From NCBI RefSeq assembly GCF_019059575.1, contig NW_024881535.1, forward strand, positions 1,345,001 through 1,409,000: a stretch of 64,000 nucleotides of DNA. The letters run 5' to 3'. The translations under genes were made by a program, and so were the position numbers. Of the stretch, positions 35,317 through 47,045 are shown piece by piece; the first letter of the stretch is position 1; each line of letters begins with the position of its first letter. This DNA is from Amphibalanus amphitrite (lineage: Eukaryota; Arthropoda; Thecostraca; Balanomorpha; Balanidae). The notes beneath the pieces were generated by a model. That model worked only from the letters and a program-made list of their open reading frames with translations. It was not told the DNA's origin and made no database searches.

Positions 35317-36080
35317 AAGCGTCCAAAACCGCAGCATCCAAAGTACGCAACATCCAAAACCGCAGCGTCCAAAGTACGCAACGTCCAAAATACGTCCAAA
35401 ATCGGGTTTATAGGGGGCATTCACAAAGTCCAAAACCGAAACATCCAAAAACGCAACGTCCAAAAACGTATCATCCAAAAAACGCAACATCCAAAGTACG
35501 TATCCTCCAAAACCACAACGTCTAAGACCACGACATCCAAGGCACGCAACATCCAAAACCAACCTAACCTAACCTAACCTAACCTAACCTAACCTACTGA
35601 TTTTTGCCTACCGGGGATAAGAAACCCAACCTAACCTAACCTAACCTAACCTAACCTAACCTACTGATTTATGCCTACCAGGGATAAGGAAACCCAACCT
35701 AACCTAACCTAACCTAACCTAACCTAAACTAACCTGACCTAACCTAACCTACTGATTTATGCCTACCGGGGATAAGGAAACCTAACCTAACCTAACCTAG
35801 CCTAACCTAACCTAACCTAACGGTTTTGGATGTTGCGTACTTTGGATGTTGCGTACTTTGGATGTTGCGTACTTTGGATGTTGCGTACTTTGGATGTTGC
35901 GTTTTTGGATGTTGCGGTTTTGGATGATACGTTTTGGATGTTGCGGTTTTGGATGTTTCGGTTTTGGACGTTGTGAATGCTCCCTATATGCCCGATTTTG
36001 GACGTATTTTGGACGTTGCGTACTTTGGACGCTGCGGTTTTGGATGTTGCGTACTTTGGATGCTGCGGTTTTGGACGCTT
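35317..36080. repeat. foldback structure: long inverted satellite arms around a telomere-type (CCTAA)n core
   Basis: Left arm 35317-about 35555 and right arm about 35821-36080 are reverse complements built from CATCCAAA/CGTCCAAA words with ACCGCAG or GTACGCAA spacers. Shared irregularities (for example AATCGGG...ATAGGG.GCATTCACAA) show that the arms are copies of one sequence rather than independent satellites. The core 35555-35821 is (AACCT)n broken three times by a spacer with ACTGATTT(A/T)TGCCTACC(G/A)GGGA. (AACCT)n is the complement of the arthropod telomere repeat TTAGG. Frames through both arms are repeat artefacts. Confidence 0.9.
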
Positions 36081-37480
36081 TGATGGTCCCCCGCTCCAAG
36101 GCTGCTTCAAAAGGCGTTTTACTGGTTATTAAAAAAATCATTGCAGCAAAATGTTTACCACGAAACGTCCATTTTTGCGCTATTCCCGCGGACATCCAGC
36201 CACCGATTTGTCATCTGATGTGAAATTTGAGAACATCCCTGCGAAATAAATCTACATAGAAGCTACCGAACATTTTATTGTAGGTCACATCAGGGCACGG
36301 GCACATACCTAAGATCGGATCGGTGAGGGATTCCTTACCAATATTTTCCTCTCCTACATTAATTTCCAGTCGGTTAGTTAGTCGGTGATCCAGCGATTTG
36401 AAATAAAGAAAATTCCATTGCAAAACTTACGGGCATTATGCATGAATACTGCCGATGACCAGAAACTGGCGAAAATGCCGCACATGTTTTCGGATCATGA
36501 GCAAAAGCGCTGCTGGTCGACGGAGAATATCCGCCACCTGACGAATATACGGTTTTTGAAAAATACAAACGGTTTTAGACCAATGCGTAAGCATGCTTTG
36601 CTTGTCGATTAGGTATTATTATTGCCAATCGATTATTACATTCAGTGTCGTATGCCTGACCCCGGACAGTAAACTGGCAGGCGACATCGTGAATCGCAAA
36701 TATGAACATTTCTGCAACAAAGTAGTTTTGGAGCATTAGTAGGTACCCACTTACCTATCTGCACCGAGTCCGAATCACACTGAATAATTGATATTGCAGC
36801 ACCATTGATTCTCCGGTGTCGCCTATCAGACGCGCCTCACCAGTCACCACCCCTACCCGCCCCCGTCCCCCCTCTCCCGTCAGCCCGACAAAACATGGCC
36901 TCGGGCTACGATCGCCTCCGTCAACCAATCAGCGTCGAGGACTGGTCGCGACCCGGCAGAACGCAGCAGAAATTCGTCCGAGAAGACGCATCAGTGGTTA
37001 TATGGCCTTGCATCAGTTTGCGTGGGGGCCGGGTACGCCAAGAGTCGATGTGGCGATCAGGGTGGGTGGGGCGTGTTCTGTGTGGTGAGCTTAGTGTGTT
37101 ACACAGTGAAAACTGAAAAGTGTTCTATAGTGAAGAGTAGGATCCACTGCACGTGGGCGGGCCTGTCTGTGGCTGGTCGAAAACTGCCAGTGAAAGACGA
37201 ACGATATTTACCCGATCTGTAGGACATTGGCGCGCGATTCGATTCGCCGTAGCTGACATGAAGCCGGAAGCAAGGGCCTCTGGAAGCCGATTTGGAGATT
37301 AGATGGACACGTAGTGCTTGCCACGCTGAAAGGTAAGTGGCATAAGTGATATTGCAACGCTCCATCTCAAAGTAGCAATGTAGGTACAGTCACCAGCACT
37401 TGCTACCCATCACCTCCGGACGGCGGGGGAGCAAGCTACCACCACCCTTGCGAGACTAGCGCCGCCATGCGCCAAGAAGT
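36081..37480. other. gene-free stretch with possible promoter/leader DNA
   Basis: No coding region is supported. CCAATCAGCG at about 36924 and a good 5' splice-site match (AAG then GTAAGT) at about 37330 hint at an untranslated first exon on the plus strand, but nothing links it to a coding exon. Confidence 0.25.
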
Positions 37481-37489
37481 GGAAACACC

Positions 37490-37650
37490 ACGTGACTGAG
37501 GCCACGTGAGGGCAGGGTCACGTGATGGAGGGGCGGAGCATAGCAGCTTTTGCGCCCGACACTAACTGAAATGCGGCGCTGTGATTGGGCGCCTTAGCAT
37601 GAATGAAGCCCCGGCGCCAGAATCAGCCGATCGCCTTATATGGAAGGTTA
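37490..37650 (+). promoter_or_regulatory. promoter-like cluster: three CACGTG E-boxes, GC box, CCAAT box, CArG/TATA-like box
   Basis: CACGTG occurs at 37490-37495, 37503-37508 and 37519-37524 (the last within TCACGTGA). GGGCGG is at 37531-37536, an inverted CCAAT (ATTGG) at 37584-37588, and a perfect CArG-type decamer CCTTATATGG at 37634-37643, which could also act as a TATA box. Spacing fits a core promoter firing near 37670. The downstream product is unknown: 37680-37980 has no convincing ATG frame but ends at AATAAA (about 37976). Confidence 0.35.
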
Positions 37651-38232
37651 GCCTGTGCGTTTCACCGTTCTGTGTTGGTTTGAGAGCCACGGCACCATAC
37701 GAATTGTGAGCCCCTTTGAACGGGTCACCGCCCGAGGCACTGAGGCGACGGCTGTGCGGACTGTGCCGGGCAAAACCTAGCCTGGTGGGAGAGGCGGGCC
37801 AGGGAAAGTGCGATCAAGCAGCCACACTGGGACGTGGATTGGTATTATCTAACCGCGACAAACGATGTCAGCAGCCTATTCTCGTTGACACAAAAAGTTT
37901 GACAGACAACGTGGACAGTGCCCAATCAAAAGCTACTAAACGATTCAGTTAAGAATTTGGCGAGATAACCAGACCCAATAAAAAGTTTTTAATTCGATTT
38001 TGATTGACAAATGACACACAAGCCCGCTGTGACGGACCAAAAAAGGAGCTGAACAGTTCATACAACTTCTAAAAAGCTCAACGGTAAAAATTTTAAAGTC
38101 AAATGCTAAAATTCAGCCTGCATGCTTAAACTCGAGTCCGGCGCGGGCAGGAAGCTTATATTGCCACTTGCAATTCCACTACGTTGTAATATAACCAAGA
38201 GTTATGTGAGAGCAACAACTGAAAGCCTCGAG

Positions 38233-39245
38233 CCCCGTTGGGGGGGGAGGGGGGCGCGAAACAGCCCCCTCTCCTTTTCAGTCGATATCTCCTAAAGTAA
38301 AGCGTAGGTCGCCACCAAACTTTCAAGACCCCTCCGGGCATCATTTTTACACCTTGTGACCAAATTTTTCCAGAGCTCTTATAAAAGGTTAGTCACAAAT
38401 GACGTCAGAGTGACGTCATGTTCTGTCATTTTCGATCCAATAAAAGGTTTAGCGGGAAGAGCTGTCACGCTTACAGTTTTGAAGATAACAAACAATATTC
38501 AAGATAAAAAAGATGTAAAATAAACAGCACCACAAAACTGCTAACTCTGATTTCTAAACAAAAATTTAGTTCGACCATCAAAACTATAGAAGTATAACAC
38601 CCCGAAAATACCAACAACATTCAAAATTAAAGCTGGAATATATGTTATAGAACTATCTGCTCTAGATATGCCAAACTTAAACTCGATAGCTCCATTTTTA
38701 GCAAAGTTATGGCAAAAAAAAACACTACTCAAAATGTATGTATTACGTAAAATTTTCAAACTCAATTTTTAGCCGTCACAGAACACACAGAGCAAGCCAA
38801 AGACCACCATTGGATTTCCCGTGATGAGCTGCATCGAATAGATACCCCTTTTATGCAAAATATAAACTCTGAAATTTAACCTTTTTTGACCTGACCTTGA
38901 CCTGACCTCCACCAGAACGCAATCTAAACCGGCCCCAATGGCCGTCTAGCCCACACCATTGAATTTTAAATGTAAAATTGACCATAAAACATGTATCACG
39001 TGACCCTAGCAATTAGCATAGTTGGGTTCATATTGTGACCCTTAGTGACCTGACCTCTGTGACCTGACCTGGCATCAGTGACCTCTTTAGGCAACATATG
39101 TATAAGGCAACCACGCTCCATCGATTTTTTTCGATAGCATGCCTTTTATTTGATGTGTTAACTGACTGTAACGCATTCCTTAGACTAAATCGGTGAAAAA
39201 ATGCAACATTTGACCTGACCTGTGACATCATGGTTTGCACCTAGG
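38233..39245. mobile_element. probable decayed relative of the TTAA/AGGTCA elements (family C)
   Basis: It begins with a G-tract/C-tract hairpin (about 38237-38275) followed by TCGATATCTCCTAAAG, as in families A and D. It has two TGACGTCA-type sites near 38402-38417 and clusters of TGACCTGACCT at 38880-38910, 39045-39080 and 39210-39225. Terminal inverted repeats and flanking TTAA are not recognisable, so the borders are approximate. Confidence 0.4.
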
Positions 39246-39618
39246 TCAACGAAACCTGGTAACAAGGTAGTTCCCTGGTGGGGCTATCGAACGTTCTTCG
39301 AATTTTCAAAATCAGTCGGTAACTTTCCGAGATCTCAGGTGGAGGACGAAACGGCTGCATCACCCCATCAGGTGGTAGGGTCCGCCAATAACACAACGGG
39401 GCGCGAATTATTTACTGATTCATACAGTGTCATCTATTTTGAGAACACCTTTCTCACGCCCTGACATGGTCCTCTCGTAATTGATCGAGATGAGGAGAGT
39501 GTTTTCACGCCTCCTTATGCACGGCTCATTGTCATTGAGCTATCAACTGTCAGCGGTTTTCGGACAATGAAGGAAGGCTTTTGGTCGTTTTTAGGTAAGG
39601 TCTTGGGTCAGATCATTT

Positions 39619-39660
39619 CAGTGGCGGATCCAGAGGGGGGCATGGGGGCCATTCTCCCCC
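39619..39660. repeat. fragment of the GGCGGATCCAG element
   Basis: CAGTGGCGGATCCAGAGGGGGGCATGG-type start followed by a C-tract, related to the elements at 50730 and 51345. Only the left end is recognisable before it runs into minisatellite DNA. Confidence 0.4.
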
Positions 39661-39889
39661 CTTGGGTCTCCCGGGGCCCATCACGGAGTTTTTTTTTTAA
39701 TTCATCACGGAGGTCACCGACGGGAGCTTTAACCCAGAGGTCTCCTAAGGGGGCACCATCCAGGTCTATCGGAATAGGGTACCGTTTTCGGGGTCTCCCG
39801 GAGGCCCATTTCTGTCCCTCGCCTCGTTTTTTTTTAGTTAAGTTTAGTTTTCTAATTTTTAGTTTAATATTGTCCATTTATTTCCATCC

Positions 39890-40215
39890 CGAGGTTCGCG
39901 GGGCACCATCTCGAGTTCTCAGCTGGCACTATCCCGAGTTCTCCGCGAGCACCATCCCACGGTCGGAGAGGGCACCATCTTGAGGGTCCGGGGCACCATC
40001 CCGAGGTCTCCGGCGGCACCATCGCGAGGTCTGGGGGCACCATCTTGAAGTCTCCGGGGGCACCATTCCAAGTTTCCAGCGGCACTTTTCCGAAATCCGA
40101 GGTCTGAAGGAGCACTCTCCCCGGGTCTGAGGGGGCACCATCTCGAAGTCTCAGGGGCACCATCCCAAGGTCTCAGGGGCACCATCCCGAGGTCTCAGGG
40201 GCACCATCCTGAGGT
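39890..40215. repeat. minisatellite of about 25-31 bp units
   Basis: About a dozen degenerate units follow the pattern GGGGCACCATC(C/T)CGAGGTCTC. The units nearest the right end are the most regular (three near-identical copies at 40130-40215). Confidence 0.85.
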
Positions 40216-40234
40216 CTCACGGGCCGTTTGATCC

Positions 40235-41140
40235 GCGCCGTCCTGGGGGGAGTTTTTACGCCCCCCCCCCTAGGTTTTTCGCGAATATCTAAAAAACGGC
40301 GACGCGTAGCGCCGCTGTTTTAGATACACCCGCTCCGACATCTTTTTCGCACATGCTATGAAAATTTCAGATCCCGGTCATTCAAGCCGGTCAGGTCACC
40401 AGGTAACGTTAAGTGACCTTACCTCAGAAAAAGTTAGAAAGCTCGCTGTGGCTACACCGACTGAGCGATCACTTTTAAACTTTCAGTTGCTTAGGGTAAC
40501 AGTATGTATAAAATGGATATCTCAGATTTTTTTCTATATCTGTGAGTTGTGACCTAAGGTCAGTTCAATTTTACGACTGCTGCATATAAATCAATGGGAT
40601 AAAATTGAAATGAGCCTCTTTTGGCCGAATGCCATTCTACACCCTCTCAAACATCGGTTCATATGTAAACATGACACTCTGAATCGGGAAATTGCACCTG
40701 TGCCCCCTTTGTGTGCCCCTGAGGTCATCTCAGGTCATGAAAGGTCTTCAGCAGTTTTTTTTACTATAACTTTTGATTTGACAGAGACGTGCTAGAGCGG
40801 TGAAAACACGGGGGCTAAACCGTTGATCTGAGGTCAAATTTGAAGTCAATCAGAGCGGTGCCCTCTGGGGGCTAAACCGTTGATCTGAGGTCAAATTTGA
40901 GGATATGTTGGCGAAAGAGCGTTAAAAGAGCTATCGAATGCGCTTTTCCACGGCGCTGTAACTCTATTGGTTCCAGAGTTAGTCGTCGGGTGTTTAAAAT
41001 CGTTGAAATCGACAAAATTTGACCTTTGATGAACTCTGGTGACCGGACCTATGCCCTGACCTTAAAATGACCGAGTGTTTTCCTTCTTATTTTTGACGCT
41101 CTTTCGATTGCCGCTTACCGCGTGTCGCAACGTGGCCCAG
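40235..41140. mobile_element. diverged, end-truncated relative of family A (family D)
   Basis: The left side has a G/C-tract hairpin then AGGTTTTTCGCGAATATCT, parallel to the AGGTTTTTTGGTTATATCT of family A. The right side has GATTGCCGCTTACCGCGTGTCGC, parallel to the family A word GATGCCGTTTACCGCTTGTCGC. The body has many AGGTCA/TGACCT hexamers and a tandem pair of a unit of about 60 bp containing GGGGGCTAAACCGTTGATC (about 40810-40900). TTAA and end repeats are lost. Confidence 0.6.
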
Positions 41141-41683
41141 GAGCTGAGTTAGACGGAGGGGCGTGAAACACCCTCAGTGAAACACCCTCAGCACTCGACG
41201 GAAAGTTCATGCCATCAACACGGCTCGGGTGAATTGTTATGTTAGCTAGCTCCTGTTGTAAGCTGTGGAGTCGTGGAGCTGATCTTGAAGGAACTGGGCC
41301 TAACATTTTCATAGCAAACGTAAAAAAAAATGTTTAATAGGTGATGCAAAAAATAGCATCTCTTTTATGAAATATTTGCGAAACCCTCAACATCATCCCC
41401 ATTAGTGCCGAGCTGCAAACGACGACCATAAAAACGTCCCCATCCCGTCAGCGTTTGTTTATCATAAGGATGCTAAGATTTAATTTCCAATCCGAAGCTG
41501 AAATGATGGAAAGCAAATTTACATTTTACATACGAAACAAGCTGACACATTTAAATATTTTCTCTCTCGCTCCCCTCACTGATTTACCCATTACCCTCTC
41601 TCTCATTTTACCCTCCCTGGTTTTCCTTTTCTGTCTGTTTTCTCTCCTCCCATCCTTATCCCTTCCCTCCAGTCTTTCTTCTT

Positions 41684-41999
<316 letters not shown>

Positions 42000-43740
42000 T
42001 CTCACAATATTCTCGACTGCCACAGCGCTGTAGAACTTGTTTCCAGACAGGTCCAGGCGCTCCCCACTCCGCAGGCCCCAGCCCACACGGCCCAACCGCC
42101 CAAACACCCTCCGGCGGATGACCTCTGACCTCGGCGACCTGACCCCAGCCGACCGATCGCGTCCCTCTCCACGCCTCCGCCCCGCTTCCCCCACTACAAC
42201 TGCGTAGTAATTGTAGCGTGTGCAAAGGTCACGTGACATTATTTACTTCTGCGGTTTGTTCGGCTGACAAGAGATGGCACTAGTGGTCTGTGGATCAGAG
42301 GCGGGGCTAGGTTCTACGACTTCTTGGGGCAACTTTAGGGCGGAAAAGATGTTTTTTGGCTCCTCATCCCAAAATGCTTCGAACATACAAAAACAAGTTA
42401 GATATTCGAAAATCGGAGGACCAAACCGATCGTTTGACGTATCTTGCTCGACTGAGAATTGATCGGTCTTCAAACTACTGAGCAAAAACGAGGTGATTAG
42501 TAGCAAGTGCTGGTGACTGTACCTCCCCCCCCCCCCCCTCCTCCTCCTCCTTTTGAAGCCGAGACACAGAATCAGAATGGGCAGTTATCTACCCTTTTGT
42601 TTCTGACTGGCCTGCCGCCAGGGGCGATATCGGCCGAGTCGGATTTTTGGGGGTCGGGGGCTCTAGCTGTGCGGGCGCGCGGAGACAGCCACATGTGCTG
42701 CTCCCGCCACGCTGTTCTGCTCGTGCCGCTACCGTCCCATCGCGATGGGATGGTAGCGTGGTGGACCGTCCAGCGATGAGGATCGTCCCTTTACCGTCCC
42801 ATTGGCGATGGGACGGTGAAGGGACAGTCCTCAGTGCTCTGGCACTGTGGCGCACCGCCGTGTCGGTGATCAGGTCAGTGCTCACTGTTGAGCCGAAGGC
42901 AATAGCCAATATAATGAACTCTATTCTATGATAGGGTGGAGAGATGGCCAGGTCATCCTTGTCACTCATACGGTCACCCCGGAGAGGGTCGAGAGGTCAC
43001 TCGGAGAGATCACCCTGGAGAGTGTGACTGCTATCCTTGCACCACCGGTTGTTTGGTGGGGATGACCGTCAGCCCGGATATGGTAGGTATTTAGTGTGAC
43101 TTGTAAGCAAGGGTGCGGAATGCGGAAGTGGGCTAGTCCTGAGAAAAGTAAGGACGGATGATAGCGAAATATAACAGCTCTAGGCGTGGTCGTTGCGCCC
43201 TCAGCACGGTTTCAGCAAGGGATTTTTAGATGACTGTATCATTCATTTATAGGGTATGAAATAATGGGAAATGACGTCATGCTTGGAAATGACTGCCATA
43301 ATTTTTTTGGGAAATGACATCGGTGTTCTTTATAAAACCGCCTTGAAATTCAATAATCTTCTCTGCAGATCCTTAGCTTGTGACCGTACCGTAAACGCCT
43401 GTCTCGAAGTTGTCGTTATTTGCATAAACGGCGCTCGGCCTGCTGTGTTACCACAGATGCACCATTGCACGATTTCAGGTTAGTATGTTCGTGGCAATGA
43501 CGCTAATTGCCACCTTATCAGCTCGACGCTGAAAAAGCCGTCCATTGTCATAATAACAATGGCGCCTTCCCTGGACATGCTGAATGGATATCAGCCATGT
43601 CACGCCGTCATAGACACGAACACTAAACATGAACGTTGTTGAGCGGTCATTCGGATGACCTACGCGCCTGCGACGGCTCGGGCGCTGGTCCATCTGTCCG
43701 AGCAATCCATCCGCCTCCAGCGACGATCCGAAACTCAAAC
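42000..43740. other. gene-free stretch with two hairpins
   Basis: No supported gene. Stems lie at 42728-42757 (GCTACC(G/A)TCCCATCG arms) and 42780-42830 (25-nt arms with ACCGTCCCAT). Both contain the same CCGTCCCAT core, so they are probably copies of one motif. A poly-C tract lies at about 42525-42538. Confidence 0.5.
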
Positions 43741-43749
43741 AGTAACTGC

Positions 43750-44463
43750 CGGTGGCCGCCAGGAGCCCTGTGAACGCTCCGGCACCTGAGAAGCGCGCGC
43801 TCTTCAGTCGCGCGCGGCCCGCCGGCTCGAGCGGACAGGGACGGGGCGCCGGTACAGTGGCGCCGCCCTGGTGGACGGTGGTGGAGTTAGCCCGCCGGCT
43901 GGCCGGCGGGGTTGCAGGAAGGGTGGTCGCCGGTCGGTGGACAATTGTAGACAGACGGTGGTAGCGGGTTGACAGGACAAACGTGAGGACAGTGAGGCGA
44001 CTCGTGCTCAGAGAGACCGTGAAGTGAGACTCAGTGGACGGAAGTCGAGGTGTGAAAAGCGGGTGCAGGAAGGACGAAAAGTCAAAAGTGACGGATTCGT
44101 GAAGCGAGAGACGTAAATCGGGATCTTCGTGAACTCCAGACCCTGACTTTGTGAAAACAAACGAAAAAAAGAAAATACGTTAAATAAATGCCCTACGTCT
44201 GTGTCGTGAATGCGAACAATCTGTGAACCTGGCACGTTTCGTTCGTGAATTTGGGCCGTACTTTTCGTGAACCGAGTGCGAACGATTCATGAACCGGGGC
44301 TGAGCGCTTCACGGATCAAAAACCGACCTCCAGTAACTGACCTCCAGCCGTTCTCTGGAGCCTGTACAGGACGACCGTTTTGGAGCTGTCCAGTGCCGTA
44401 TCAGCTCCTGGATTTGTCCCCAAGAGGCCCATTTGACCTCGTCTGACCGTTTTACAGCACTCA
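43750..44463 (+). other. possible untranslated first exon
   Basis: GC-rich DNA at 43750-43970 followed by a moderately rich segment that ends at a good 5' splice site (CACTCAG then GTATGG at 44464). It resembles the leader at 57580-60155 in composition and could be an upstream exon of the same gene, 13 kb away. No coding frame with an ATG is convincing. This is inference only. Confidence 0.2.
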
Positions 44464-47041
44464 GGTATGGCATTTAGGGACACCGGTCTCTTTTGTGATA
44501 CTGACTCGTCTGTTTTATAATGACTTCTTGCTGTTTTATAATCGCGAGAAGGGCTGTTTTTAAGGCGAAGAATTGCTTACTTATTACATAAATGCTACCA
44601 CCGAAGCTAATGGTATTTTTTTTTTCGGTTCGTTCTTTGGCAGCTAAACGGAGTTGCGTAGGTACTTGTGTCTCATATGTGTACATGATTCTTTGGGTGT
44701 ATGTTGGGCGTTAATGTGTTTTAGGGCTAACCAGTGTTTATTCTAATAATTAATATCCCATTTTCACACCAGCGTAACCGGTTACGGACTACCATACATC
44801 GATGTATAAAATGATAAATGGCCTAATTAGCCCCCAGTTGAGAAAACATTGCACACTGCGCAGTGAAAGGTCGTGGGTGATGTAGCTCATTACCGACATA
44901 AGATGATGATAAAACGCTTACTTTTGTGACCATGAACCAAAAGACACACTTTTACTCAACTAGATGCCGCTTATCTTGGGCAATTTATGAATTCATCGAG
45001 GCAATTACGCGGAGACTGATTTATCAATAACTATGCAAAACCATTGTTTCCGTGGGTAAAATCGCGATCAAGATGCGATCATGCGTAGTTTATTTCATTT
45101 TAACGCATCCTGATATGGTTCTCGGGAATTTCCCTAAAGAACTGTGTTCATCCGATGATAAATTACCAGTCGCTTCCGTCTGATGTTCGCGCACACCTGC
45201 GATTTTCCTTCCGGTCTAGGCAGGTGTACTCAGTCAGACTGCAACTTGTCCCACTCCGCTTTGAATGGAACACTACTCGATGTCGGGAAAGATACGAGGT
45301 AAAACTGCTGTGTGAAGTCGTTTGAGTGTGTCTGGATCAGACAACACCCGACCTGATAGTGGTTGTGAAATCCAGTATCACACTAATTGCTGTGCTAATG
45401 ACCTTTATAGTAGTTGCGGCGGAACTGATAAAGGCCAGTGTATCAGGCGTAAAGAAAACAATAATATGGGTGCATGAGCGGAGTCATATTTGTTCAATGT
45501 TCATGAGCATACATTTATGCTAATATGCTCTGATGATGCATGCCGTACTTATTGTTTTACTTTGAACAGACCTCCGAAAGTGAAGTGTGGGGGATCCCCT
45601 TCCAGCTTCCTTCATCGTTGCTGAGTGTTGAAGCGTGAATGTAAATCCGGCTAGACTTTTACAAGAAAAGGCAATGAATACGGGCCTGTTTTGACGTCCT
45701 CTTCCGTCATGCTATGGGGCCTCGTGCAAAAGGCATACATGGACATTGGGCAGTTTGTACTGCACCTGATATGGCGTAAACGGAGGTGATCGGCATTTTT
45801 TGTACCTTGTCTGGAAATCTGGAAACTCAGGGCGTTGATAAAATCATCAAAGACAACATATCGGGCCTTAAACACCTAATTATTTAACAATCAAGCTGAA
45901 CGATGTTTCGTACATGCAAGGTGAGCTGAGTCATTCGGCCGTTGCGTGGTCGAGTCCCTGAGTTCTGAGCTGCCGAGTCCACAGAGTTCTGCCGAGTCTT
46001 CCGAGTTCTGAGTCGCCATGTCCTCTGAGTTGCCCAGTTTTCTGAGTTCTGAGTTGCCGAGCCTTGAGTTCTGAGTCCCATGTCCTCTGAGTTGCCGAGT
46101 CTCTGTGTCGGCCAACGACTATGAGTCGCCGCGCCCGGTCCCGGCGCCATAGCGGCATCATTCCCTTATCGAGCCGGAACTGGAAGATTGCTTATCTCAA
46201 CACTGCATACTACGCCGGCCACAATCGTCCGACACGGTGATGTCATTCGATTACAATCACCTCTCGCTGCTGCCGCGGCCCGCAGCACCCTATTTGGAAC
46301 GGTGGCCCGTGTAGACACTTTGTTCAGCGGTGTTACATTTTACATTTGAACAGGCCAAATGGGAACCTGGCCTGTGAAATTCTCGCGACCGGCCCGGCAG
46401 ACATGACTTTGTGCATAAAACATGACAGTCACAAGTTGTGTCGCATGAACGCCGACTAATGTGCAACCGGTGGACGGCGACAGCCTCGGGGTTTCTGATG
46501 CACAGCGTGTTAGTCATATGCAATGCATAATTGAAAACGGTTGTTACAATGCACATCCCCAATAAAATAAATAAGCTGACAGCTTATACGTCCTAAGTTG
46601 GAACTTGGATTGAGTCTGTCATTGTTTTTGTTTTAGATCTTAAACGCCGGTTGGCTGGAATAATACACTTCAAACGAAATTTGAACTGTAGCTCTTATAC
46701 GGCCTTGAACTGTAGTTCAATTCATAATTACGATACAAGAACATGCCGAGGATCAAGATGATACATCAGACGTTGTTTTTAAGACATTTACTTAGAGCCA
46801 TCGGCAGCAAACTGCGCATGTCATTGATAGTTTTGCAGCGAGCGGAATGCGTGCGGTGGGGTTACATGCATGTCCCCGAACCATTGTCGTGTCATCACCT
46901 GCACCATCGCCGCCAGCAGGCTCTACAGCAGCACCATGGTGATGTTTTCCCAGCCGAGGCCCTCTGCCGACGACCGCACGTGCGTGGACTGACCGTTTTC
47001 GGCCGTGTTCCCACGGTGACAGATAGCCCTTTGTGGGCTGC
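44464..47041. repeat. gene-free stretch containing a short minisatellite
   Basis: The only structure seen is a degenerate repeat at about 45945-46105 built on GAGTTCTGAGTTGCCGAG-like units. Frames across it are repeat artefacts. Confidence 0.55.
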
Positions 47042-47045
47042 ACAT

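Noticed and set aside
35221-36195. Lys/Gln/Asn-rich frames on both strands (such as PKPQHPKYATSK)
   Set aside because: They are translations of the CATCCAAA satellite arms and appear on opposite strands because the arms are inverted.
37680-37980. Possible structured RNA after the promoter-like cluster (considered RNase P, RNase MRP and SRP RNA)
   Set aside because: None of the conserved cores of these RNAs could be matched by eye, so no RNA gene is called.
42589-42969. 126-codon minus frame with a short hydrophobic stretch (FIILAIAFGSTVST)
   Set aside because: The frame crosses the two CCGTCCCAT hairpins and lacks any further membrane segment or splice support.
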